A stretch of 64,000 bases of DNA from Anaerolineales bacterium. GTDB lineage: Bacteria > Chloroflexota > Anaerolineae > Anaerolineales > Villigracilaceae. Each line of letters starts with the position of its first letter. Position 1 is the first letter of the stretch. A model generated the notes under the pieces. It did not search any database, had not been told where the DNA came from, and saw only the letters and a program-made list of their open reading frames with translations. The position numbers and the translations under genes are program-made. Where the stretch lies: contig JACMLM010000029.1 of assembly GCA_014379595.1 (NCBI GenBank), forward strand, positions 1 to 64,000, read 5' to 3'. Below are positions 45,801-52,164 of this stretch, piece by piece.

Positions 45801-47674
45801 CGACGAATCTCATAGAAATTAAAGTAGGGCAGGGTGCAAAACCTGGTGAAGGTGGGCATTTACCGGCGCGTAAAGTGACTGCAAAAGTTGCCGCTGCGCG
45901 TCACGCACAAAAGGGTGTGGATTTAATTTCTCCATCTAATAACCATGATATTTATTCAATCGAAGACCTCGCTCAATTCATTGAAGAACTCAAAACCATC
46001 AACCCCAAAGCACGTGTTGCAGTCAAAATTCCTGTTGTGCCTGGCATTGGGATCATTGCCGTTGGCGTTGCCAAAGCCGACGCCGATATTATTTACTTGA
46101 CTGGATACGATGGCGGAACGGGTGCCGCGCGTTCCCATTCATTGCGATATGTTGGCTTGCCGGCCGAGCTCGGAATTGTGGAAGCGCATCGCGCTTTAAC
46201 TGAATCAGGATTGCGCGGAAAAGTAGAGATCTGGGCTGATGGAGGCGTCCGTTCGGCGGCTGATGCAGTGAAGCTGATGTGCCTCGGTGCGAATCGAATT
46301 GGTTTTGGCACACTTCCAATGGTTGCCATCGGATGTACGATCTGCAGAGACTGTCAGCTTGGAACATGCCACACAGGAATCACTACCCAGATCGAAACGG
46401 TGGATGAAGCGTCCACGCTGGGACTTAAACATTTTGTTCCGCGTGATCTAGATCAGGCGACACAGTCATTAGTCAATGTATTTACTGGTCTCGGGGAAGG
46501 GGTGAAAGAAATTGTAGGAAGATTAGGATTTGAGAATTCACAAGATATTGTCGGCCGCTCTGATTTGCTTGTTCAAATTTCACATCATGAAAAAATTGAT
46601 CTTGAAGAGATGCTTGTCCCTGTTGGTGATGCTCTGGCAAGCAACCCTATTCCGATTTCATTGCCGATGAACGAGATGGTCACGATAGATCGCGGACCAT
46701 TACATCGTCCGCGTAATCACCTGACCACTGTTATTTCAAATTTGGTGATGGAGAGTTTCACCACCTATCGACAGGATGCCATTCTTTTTGAAGACGATAA
46801 AGTAACGCCAGTAGATCGTGCCCTCGGCACACATTTGACCGGTGCTCTCACACGCTTCCGTAACAACTGGGATTGGTCACCTGGGCATGGCGGTTATGGC
46901 GGCCATAGAGAAACATGGCGCCCGCCACTTAAAAGGCTTGATACTGACTCTGTCCCGATCACATCATTGCGCTTCGTCAGCAGTTCTGTTCCCGGAAATG
47001 GGTTGGGTGCGTATAACGCTGATCCTGTTTATATTCTCGTGGAAGGCGGTGCACAAGATGGAGTCGCCAAAGGTATATCCGGCGGGCGCGTTGTGATCAT
47101 GAAAGGTTATAACCATGATGGCAAGCTGATTGATGGCTCCGTTGGGAAAAGCCTTGCGTACGGCGGCACGGGCGGCGTTGTGATCGTTCAGGGCAATGCG
47201 GATTCACGTGCCTGTATTCGTCTCTCCGGTGCAGACGTCATTATTGGCGGCGAAATTCTCAAACCACTTAACGACAGCCTCGGGTTTATTGGCGCTCGCG
47301 CAAATGTAAAAGGTTTTCTGTGTGAATATATGACAGCAGGCCGTGTGATCGTGTTAGGCGACCCAGGCCCGTGGATGTGCGCGGGTATGACTGGCGGTGT
47401 TCTTTATCTTCGTTTGCAGCCTCATCTCAATTTTGATCAGGCCGCCATTCATCGTCGCTTGGGCAAGGGAGCCAAAGTAGCTGTGCAGGAAGTGGGTGAG
47501 AGCGATCTTAAAAACCTGCGTGAGCTTTTAACGATCTATGCCGCCGAACTAAAACAAAACCATCAAGTTGAAGAATCCCAAAAGGCTCTTAACCTGTTAG
47601 TGGATTGGAAAAACACTTTCGTCCGAGTTGTTCCACTTGGGCAGCAGGAAGAACAAAGGTTTGCAACTGAGTAA
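42854..47674 (+). CDS. gltB: Glutamate synthase large subunit
   Basis: Transfers the amide of glutamine to 2-oxoglutarate. Domain order: class-II amidotransferase with nucleophile in DERDACALVAS (Cys41, so a 40-residue propeptide is removed), VGHARYSTNTATSFERVQPF and LGHNGEINT; FMN synthase domain with SMSFGSQGEIAY, LNGEGGE and GQGAKPGEGGHLPARKV; 3Fe-4S Cys in CTICRDCQLGTCHTGIT; beta-helix domain at the end (GGTGGVVIVQGNADSRACI). 1607 aa. No gltD follows, so it may use ferredoxin or a distant small subunit. ATG 42854 with AGGTG upstream is preferred to GTG 42845. Confidence 0.95.
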   Translation: MKNIIQSQSVENETSNGLNSNSFNWLTSAHTKTWLDERDACALVASVRKNGDATHGNLKRALAALSIMGHRSGEVNGEGDGCGVMTDIPRVLWSQALEQAGKPGWLAEDRRFFVGHLMIPNNNADFNTEATVLNMLKESGVDLLLERPIQTRPQALGKMARLQVPFLWQIAGLVHNGPLENVERTLFDLALQIEKHTRVAVASLSSYVVVYKVRGSIETLYQYYPELRNPDFTTAITIGHARYSTNTATSFERVQPFNLLGHNGEINTIARLREQAQMLGVNLVESGSDSQDLDRLLSTLIHHYRFSLTESMELAFPPILSEVEKLSPELQTIYKYYRQAFGPYSQGPAGIISRFGDECVFSVDALGLRPLWFGDTEKEYFFSSEKGVYHLDNMRVDPIPLSPGEKMRLRIHRGTRTVEVFDYPAIQQRMLNLTMRRFGSLETMNVRLARPPLPTEVLADTQNNTMPEVSLDNRMAAFGWGREDREWVQELAKNGSDPISSLGYDGPLASLSTERQNIADYFKEAVAVVTNPAIDREREVEHFSTQTIIGSRPPLTPNEISQETTFTLETPILLDYANKSSLIADINAAETGYPTLDQLTSRFLGEQLGHLQTTTLPGETTAQALERLAQSAIDSVRNGARLILLDDAAAFQNQNGWVDPILVLGVVDEALRKTFIDFSNSTSSSTPIPLNSDGKIDLGLMASPVSVNLRRQVGLVLRSAAVRNLHDVMMCVGMGADAISPYLIFEAAITGKDGKVEEDAAEGLKKVFKALRSGIEKCTSTMGIHEARGYGRLFASIGLSSGVAFALGASNYAGSELGGLKWCDIDTDTQLRDKVYNSVGRGELSRVNHFYPKIWKAAGKLGKGESDWSAYETHTENTAKSNPVTLRHILDFRYPEQTSSIEPNNVNLGITSHNFPFLIASMSFGSQGEIAYRSYAEAAAKLNMISLNGEGGEIPDLLGKYPFNRGIQIASGRFGITAETINSTNLIEIKVGQGAKPGEGGHLPARKVTAKVAAARHAQKGVDLISPSNNHDIYSIEDLAQFIEELKTINPKARVAVKIPVVPGIGIIAVGVAKADADIIYLTGYDGGTGAARSHSLRYVGLPAELGIVEAHRALTESGLRGKVEIWADGGVRSAADAVKLMCLGANRIGFGTLPMVAIGCTICRDCQLGTCHTGITTQIETVDEASTLGLKHFVPRDLDQATQSLVNVFTGLGEGVKEIVGRLGFENSQDIVGRSDLLVQISHHEKIDLEEMLVPVGDALASNPIPISLPMNEMVTIDRGPLHRPRNHLTTVISNLVMESFTTYRQDAILFEDDKVTPVDRALGTHLTGALTRFRNNWDWSPGHGGYGGHRETWRPPLKRLDTDSVPITSLRFVSSSVPGNGLGAYNADPVYILVEGGAQDGVAKGISGGRVVIMKGYNHDGKLIDGSVGKSLAYGGTGGVVIVQGNADSRACIRLSGADVIIGGEILKPLNDSLGFIGARANVKGFLCEYMTAGRVIVLGDPGPWMCAGMTGGVLYLRLQPHLNFDQAAIHRRLGKGAKVAVQEVGESDLKNLRELLTIYAAELKQNHQVEESQKALNLLVDWKNTFVRVVPLGQQEEQRFATE

Positions 47675-47693
47675 ATTAAATATTATGTATGAG

Positions 47694-47729
47694 AAAAGGC
47701 TGGCGAATGATTCATTCGCCAGCCTTTTT
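47694..47729 (+). terminator. gltB terminator
   Basis: GGCTGGCGAATG-ATT-CATTCGCCAGCC flanked by A4 and T5. Confidence 0.93.
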
Positions 47730-47745
47730 GTTTTTTAGGAAATAT

Positions 47746-47759
47746 ACTCCATTCAGGTA
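47746..47759 (+). promoter_or_regulatory. Degenerate nitrogen-operator site upstream of amtB (1)
   Basis: ACTCCATTCAGGTA, first of four related boxes in the gltB-amtB gap (all ACTCC or GCTCC, 4 nt, then a GGGTA-like arm). Only a poor -10 follows. Confidence 0.35.
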
Positions 47760-47810
47760 AGAAATTTTCACGAGTTTGCACTACGAAAATAGAGATGATC
47801 TCCTCAATAT

Positions 47811-47854
47811 ACTCCATATAGGGAATGGAAAGGACTTATTCATTACACTAGAAT
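47811..47854 (+). promoter_or_regulatory. Nitrogen-type promoter of candidate small RNA
   Basis: ACTCCATATAGGGA (47811-47824), 24-nt gap, TAGAAT (47849-47854): the same geometry as the gltB and amtB promoters. Confidence 0.45.
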
Positions 47855-47860
47855 ATAGGT

Positions 47861-47964
47861 AAGAATAGCTTGAGCTTTTCGGCTGTTATTCTCTCCTTGG
47901 TATGGCCCATTCAATGGGCAACAATATAGTGGATGGGTAGCTTCCCCATCCACTATATTGTTTT
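47861..47964 (+). ncRNA. Candidate nitrogen-controlled small RNA
   Basis: About 104 nt between gltB and amtB, with no open frame of note. It would contain three hairpins: AGAATA..AGC/GCT..TATTCT, GCCCAT-TCA-ATGGGC (47905-47919), and a strong terminator stem (47920-47937 with 47945-47962) ending TTTT. A pyrimidine stretch CTCCTTGG (47893-47900) between the first two hairpins is complementary to AAGGAG ribosome sites like those of amtB, the PII gene and glnA. Confidence 0.45.
47920..47964 (+). terminator. Terminator upstream of amtB
   Basis: AACAATATAGTGGATGGG / CCCATCCACTATATTGTT, then TTTT: 18-bp perfect stem with no coding gene between it and the gltB terminator. Confidence 0.85.
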
Positions 47965-47976
47965 AATCGGGAGCAT

Positions 47977-47990
47977 ACTCCATTTGGGTA
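47977..47990 (+). promoter_or_regulatory. Nitrogen-operator site upstream of amtB (3)
   Basis: ACTCCATTTGGGTA followed by ATAA; full right arm TTTGGGTA. Confidence 0.5.
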
Positions 47991-48039
47991 ATAAATATTT
48001 GAGCATATGCCCCATATTGCTATGTTGTCCAGTCAATAT

Positions 48040-48082
48040 GCTCCGTAGGGGTAATAGGAATTTCACCCCATTTCCGTAAAAT
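48040..48082 (+). promoter_or_regulatory. amtB promoter with nitrogen operator
   Basis: GCTCCGTAGGGGTA (48040-48053), 23-nt gap, TAAAAT (48077-48082). Confidence 0.55.
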
Positions 48083-48120
48083 CAACCTAAATACAAATTT
48101 TGTAAAAAGGAGAATGGATT

Positions 48121-49344
48121 ATGGAACAAATTAACGCTGGAGATACAGCCTGGATCCTCGTTGCCACTGCTCTTGTGATGGTGATGACCCCGGCATTGGC
48201 CTTTTTCTATGGAGGTATGGTTCGCAAAAAGAATTTGCTCTCGACCATCAATTTGAGTTTCATTTCGATCGGGTTGATCAGCATCCAATGGATTCTTATT
48301 GGCTATACCCTGGCTTTTGGAACAAGTGTCAACGGCTTGTTTGGAGGATTGGATTTCCTTGGCCTTTCTGGAGTTGGCTCGGAACCCAATGCTGATTATG
48401 CAGCTACCATTCCTCACCTTGCTTTTGCTGCATATCAGATGATGTTCGCTATTATTACACCTGCGCTGATCACTGGTGCATTTGTCGAACGAATTCGCTT
48501 TAAAGCATTCTTGATTTTTACTCTTTTATGGGCAACCTTTGTGTATGACCCCGTCGCGCACTGGGTATGGGGCGTTGGCGGAATTTTGCGCACCAGGGGC
48601 GCGCTGGACTTTGCAGGCGGAACAGTTGTACATATCACAGCAGGTTTCTCTGCCCTGGCCTTTGCTATCGTGCTTGGAAAACGCAAATGGTACGGACAAA
48701 CAACCATGGAGCCCAGCAATATTCCATTTACAGTATTAGGTGCTGGCCTCTTGTGGATGGGCTGGTTTGGTTTCAATGGCGGTAGTGCTTTAGCTGCCAA
48801 TGGTCTGGCTGTCAACGCAGTTGTTACTACAAATACTGCCGCTGCCGCTGCCGCAGTGGTTTGGATGTTCCTCAGTTGGCGCGATAATAAACCCAGTGTT
48901 CTTGGGATCGTTACCGGCGCAGTAGTGGGGTTGGTCGCCATTACACCTGCTGCAGGTTTTGTAACTCCGCTTGCTGCCATCGCTATTGGTGCTATTGCTG
49001 CACCCGTTAGTTTTTATGCCATCCGATTACGTCAAAAATGGGGTCTCGACGAATCGTTGGATGTATGGGCCTGCCATGGTATGGGCGGTACCTGGGGTGC
49101 ACTGGCAACAGGTTTGTTTGCAACCACTACTGTTAACTCAGCCGGCTTTGATGGTCTATTCTATGGTAACCCCAATCAACTACTGATTCAGGCCGCTGCC
49201 GTAGCTGTATCCATTGTGTTCTCTTTTGGAATGACATTTGTATTGACCAAACTGGTGAACGTATTTACACCTTTACGTGTCACTGAGAACGAGGAAGAAG
49301 TAGGCCTTGACATTAGTGAGCATGGCGAACGCGCTTTCGCCTAG
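48121..49344 (+). CDS. amtB: Ammonium transporter
   Basis: Amt/MEP/Rh-family channel importing ammonium; about 11 membrane helices across 407 aa. Family features: MTPALAFFYGGMVRKKNLLST, the pore segment VYDPVAHWVWGVGG, FAGGTVVHITAGFSAL, GWFGFNGGSAL and DVWACHGMGGTWGALATGLFA with the conserved His pair (one in VVHI, one in CHGMGG). Good ribosome site AAGGAGAA before ATG. Followed after 19 nt by its PII partner. Confidence 0.97.
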   Translation: MEQINAGDTAWILVATALVMVMTPALAFFYGGMVRKKNLLSTINLSFISIGLISIQWILIGYTLAFGTSVNGLFGGLDFLGLSGVGSEPNADYAATIPHLAFAAYQMMFAIITPALITGAFVERIRFKAFLIFTLLWATFVYDPVAHWVWGVGGILRTRGALDFAGGTVVHITAGFSALAFAIVLGKRKWYGQTTMEPSNIPFTVLGAGLLWMGWFGFNGGSALAANGLAVNAVVTTNTAAAAAAVVWMFLSWRDNKPSVLGIVTGAVVGLVAITPAAGFVTPLAAIAIGAIAAPVSFYAIRLRQKWGLDESLDVWACHGMGGTWGALATGLFATTTVNSAGFDGLFYGNPNQLLIQAAAVAVSIVFSFGMTFVLTKLVNVFTPLRVTENEEEVGLDISEHGERAFA

Positions 49345-49363
49345 CGATATAAGGAGATAAGAC

Positions 49364-49759
49364 ATGACAAAAAAAATAGAAGCCATTTTCCGTGAGGAAA
49401 AACTTGACGATGTTAAAAAGGCACTATATAGCATTGGAATTGTCGGAATGAATGTCACCGAAGTACGCGGCCATGGCCGTCAGGGTGGTATCACATTGAG
49501 CGGGAGAACAGGTACTTACCAGGTGGATTTCCTGCCGCGTGTGCAGCTTAATATCATCCTAAGTGATCACAACGTTGAAAAAACAATCAACACCATACAA
49601 CAGGCCGCCCAAACGGGAAACATAGGTGATGGATTAATTTTTGTCTACCCGGTGGATGAAGTTATCCGTATTCGTACTGGAGAACGCGGACACGATGCGT
49701 TAGCCTATGAAGGCGATATTGACACTCGTCAGGAAGTGGCAATGGCGGGCGTAGCCTAA
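49364..49759 (+). CDS. glnK: PII nitrogen regulatory protein (GlnK type)
   Basis: Trimeric signal protein sensing ATP/ADP and 2-oxoglutarate; paired with AmtB, hence GlnK-like. KKIEAIFREEKLDDVKKAL, IVGMNVTEVRGHGRQ, and C-terminal QTGNIGDGLIFVYPVDEVIRIRTGERG are the PII signatures. The T-loop reads GGITLSGRTGTYQVDF: the Tyr equivalent to E. coli Tyr51 is kept (Tyr52 here), but Tyr46 is Gly. It is about 18 residues longer than E. coli GlnK through a C-terminal tail (EGDIDTRQEVAMAGVA). Confidence 0.95.
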   Translation: MTKKIEAIFREEKLDDVKKALYSIGIVGMNVTEVRGHGRQGGITLSGRTGTYQVDFLPRVQLNIILSDHNVEKTINTIQQAAQTGNIGDGLIFVYPVDEVIRIRTGERGHDALAYEGDIDTRQEVAMAGVA

Positions 49760-49775
49760 CATAATATGTAGTCCA

Positions 49776-49806
49776 ACAGTCCGATTCAACATTTGAATCG
49801 GACTGT
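49776..49806 (+). terminator. Terminator after the amtB-PII operon
   Basis: ACAGTCCGATTCAA / TTGAATCGGACTGT, 3-nt loop; U-tract is poor (TCCTAT). Confidence 0.65.
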
Positions 49807-49825
49807 TCCTATATTCACAATAGTG

Positions 49826-49870
49826 TACCCGTTTGGGTAATGGACTTACCCTACCTGCTAACCCTATAAT
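49826..49870 (+). promoter_or_regulatory. glnA promoter with nitrogen palindrome
   Basis: TACCCGTTTGGGTA (49826-49839), 25-nt gap, TATAAT (49865-49870). Confidence 0.65.
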
Positions 49871-49913
49871 TCCCAAGTCGAAATAAATAAATTCGTTGTA
49901 AGGAGAATGACTC

Positions 49914-51320
49914 ATGGCAAAGACAGTTAAAGAAGTTTTGGAATTGGCAAAAGGTGTGCAAGTTGTAGACTTGCGCTTCATTGATCTCCCTGGAACCTGG
50001 CAGCATTTCACCATCCCAGTTCAAAAGCTCACAGAAGATTTTTTCAAAGAAGGGATTCCTTTTGATGGTTCTTCCATTCGGGGCTTTCAAGAAATTCACG
50101 AATCAGATATGCTTCTCAAAGCTGATCCAGAAACTGCATTCATTGACCCAGTTGCCATCACTCCTACACTCGTTATCTCCTGCAATGTTTTCGATCCATT
50201 CACCGAAGAACCTTATTCACGTGACCCCCGTTATGTAGCACAAAAAGCCGAAGCGTACTTAAAAAGCACCGGTATCGCCGAAACAGCTTATTTTGCGCCA
50301 GAAGCGGAATTCTTCGTCTTCGATGGCATTCGCTACATATCCACCCCCAACGAATCAGGTTTTTCAATTGAGTCACAAGAAGCTTGGTGGAGCAGCAATA
50401 ATCCAGGCTCCATGGGTGGGCAAGTTCAGCCCAAGCGTGGTTATTTCCCAACCTCTCCAACCGATACCCTTCAAGAACTTCGCAACAAATTTATGTTAGC
50501 GATGCAAGCGGCTGGCGTTGCCATGGATTTGCATCACCACGAAGTTGCTACAGCTGGTCAAAGCGAAATGAGCATGACCTATACTACCCTCACTCGCATG
50601 GCTGATGATCTCCTTCTTTACAAATACGTTATCAAGAATGTTGCTCGCCAAAATGGCAAGACTGTAACCTTCATGCCCAAACCAATTTTTGGTGACAATG
50701 GTTCTGGTATGCATGTTCACTCTTCTTTGTGGAAAGGCAAGACCAACGTTTTCTATGATGAAAGTGGGTATGCGGGTCTTTCACAAACTGCAAAATACTA
50801 TATTGGTGGTTTGCTCAAACATGCTCCAGCATTGCTTGCGCTCACTTCACCAACCACCAATTCTTATCGCCGCTTAGTTCCTGGTTATGAAGCACCTGTA
50901 AACATTGCTTACTCACAACGTAACCGTTCTGCCATCTGTCGTATTCCTGCAAACAAGAGTTCAAAAGCAAAACGTGTTGAATTCCGCGCACCAGATGCAA
51001 CCAGCAATCCATATCTCGCTTTTTCTGCAATTCTCATGGCTGGTCTTGATGGTGTCTTGAACAAGATTGATCCAGGCGAACCACAGGATCGCGATTTGTA
51101 CGAATTGCCCGCTGACGAGAAGAAGCTCATCAAGCAAGTTCCCAGTTCTCTTGGTGAAGTACTTGACGCACTTGAGGCTGATCACGACTTCTTGCTTCAG
51201 GGCGGAGTCTTTACTCCAGACTTGCTCGAAGAATACATCAAGTACAAACGTGTCAATGAAGTGGATGCCATTCGCCTGCGCCCAACCCCGCACGAATACG
51301 TTCTCTACTTTGACGCCTAA
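49914..51320 (+). CDS. glnA: Glutamine synthetase type I
   Basis: Glutamate plus ammonia to glutamine. GSI motifs: FDGSSIRGFQEIHESDM, APEAEFFVFD, GSGMHVHSSLW, LTSPTTNSYRRLVPGYEAPV and RNRSAICRIP. 468 aa. The adenylylation-loop Tyr is present (RDLYELP, Tyr396), as in the GSI-beta group, so covalent control by an adenylyltransferase is possible. Ribosome site AAGGAGAA. Transcribed singly; nitrogen palindrome at its promoter. Confidence 0.97.
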   Translation: MAKTVKEVLELAKGVQVVDLRFIDLPGTWQHFTIPVQKLTEDFFKEGIPFDGSSIRGFQEIHESDMLLKADPETAFIDPVAITPTLVISCNVFDPFTEEPYSRDPRYVAQKAEAYLKSTGIAETAYFAPEAEFFVFDGIRYISTPNESGFSIESQEAWWSSNNPGSMGGQVQPKRGYFPTSPTDTLQELRNKFMLAMQAAGVAMDLHHHEVATAGQSEMSMTYTTLTRMADDLLLYKYVIKNVARQNGKTVTFMPKPIFGDNGSGMHVHSSLWKGKTNVFYDESGYAGLSQTAKYYIGGLLKHAPALLALTSPTTNSYRRLVPGYEAPVNIAYSQRNRSAICRIPANKSSKAKRVEFRAPDATSNPYLAFSAILMAGLDGVLNKIDPGEPQDRDLYELPADEKKLIKQVPSSLGEVLDALEADHDFLLQGGVFTPDLLEEYIKYKRVNEVDAIRLRPTPHEYVLYFDA

Positions 51321-51350
51321 TCTGCGCCACTGACATCGCCTCCTACTTAG

Positions 51351-51401
51351 CCGACAGTTGGTTGCTGACCTTTGAGTTTGCATCTGGCTGTCGGTTTATT
51401 T
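51351..51401 (+). terminator. Probable glnA terminator
   Basis: CCGACAG / CTGTCGG stem enclosing a 30-nt loop, followed by TTTATTTTTAT. Confidence 0.5.
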
Positions 51402-51408
51402 TTATAAG

Positions 51409-51434
51409 GTAGGGTGAGGTTTCCTCGCCCCTAC
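51409..51434. repeat. REP-like palindrome
   Basis: GTAGGGTGAGG-TTT-CCTCGCCCCTAC; related to the element at 28963-28987. Confidence 0.6.
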
Positions 51435-51453
51435 ACGAACAAATCAAAATTAT

Positions 51454-52080
51454 ATGACCCCACTCCTTATCTCTTCATTCATCCTCGCAATTTCATTTTG
51501 TGCGCCGCCCGGTATCATTACTGCTGAAACTGTGCGTCGTGGAACTGCACGTGGATTTATCCCGGCCTTATATGTTCAATTCGGTTCCTTGATTGGTGAT
51601 ACCACTTGGGCGATTATTGCATTGACTGGTTTAGCATTCTTGATTCAAAATAATATCGCCAAAACAATTCTCAGCTTACTCGGAATACTTCTCATGCTTA
51701 AACTTGCATGGGATGCTCTCAAAGATGCTCGCGATGGAAAAGGTTTGAATGAATCTGCATCCGCTTCAGCACGTGGAGATTTCGCCAGCGGTGCATTTCT
51801 GTCTTTAGGTAATCCTCTCAATATCGTTTTTTGGACTGGGCTTGGCACAACTGTATTTGCTTCCATTGCAGGCGGCCCACAACCGATTCATTTTGCGATC
51901 TTCTTTGCGGGTTTTCTAGCAGGCGCAATCGTATGGAGTTTTTTCATGGCTGGTTTGGTATCTTGGGGTAAACAGTGGATGACATCAAATTTTTTCCGTT
52001 GGATCAATTTGATGTGTGGAATCACACTTGTGTATTTTGCCATTCAGCTAGTGATGCAAACTGCCCAAAGCTTAATCTAG
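51454..52080 (+). CDS. LysE/RhtB-family exporter
   Basis: Membrane protein of 208 aa with about six helices. The N-terminal SFCAPPGIITAETVRRGTARGF is the LysE/RhtB signature (PPGP-like variant), then FGSLIGDTTWAIIALTGL and SLGNPLNIVFW. Family members export amino acids such as lysine, threonine or homoserine lactones; the substrate here is not determined. Same strand as glnA but behind its terminator. Confidence 0.82.
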   Translation: MTPLLISSFILAISFCAPPGIITAETVRRGTARGFIPALYVQFGSLIGDTTWAIIALTGLAFLIQNNIAKTILSLLGILLMLKLAWDALKDARDGKGLNESASASARGDFASGAFLSLGNPLNIVFWTGLGTTVFASIAGGPQPIHFAIFFAGFLAGAIVWSFFMAGLVSWGKQWMTSNFFRWINLMCGITLVYFAIQLVMQTAQSLI

Positions 52081-52164
52081 GTATTTATTTATATGGATTA
52101 CAATTCCAAGCATGGAGAAAAATATCTGTCAGCTTTTCCACCGCGCTTGCGATGAAGTGATGTG

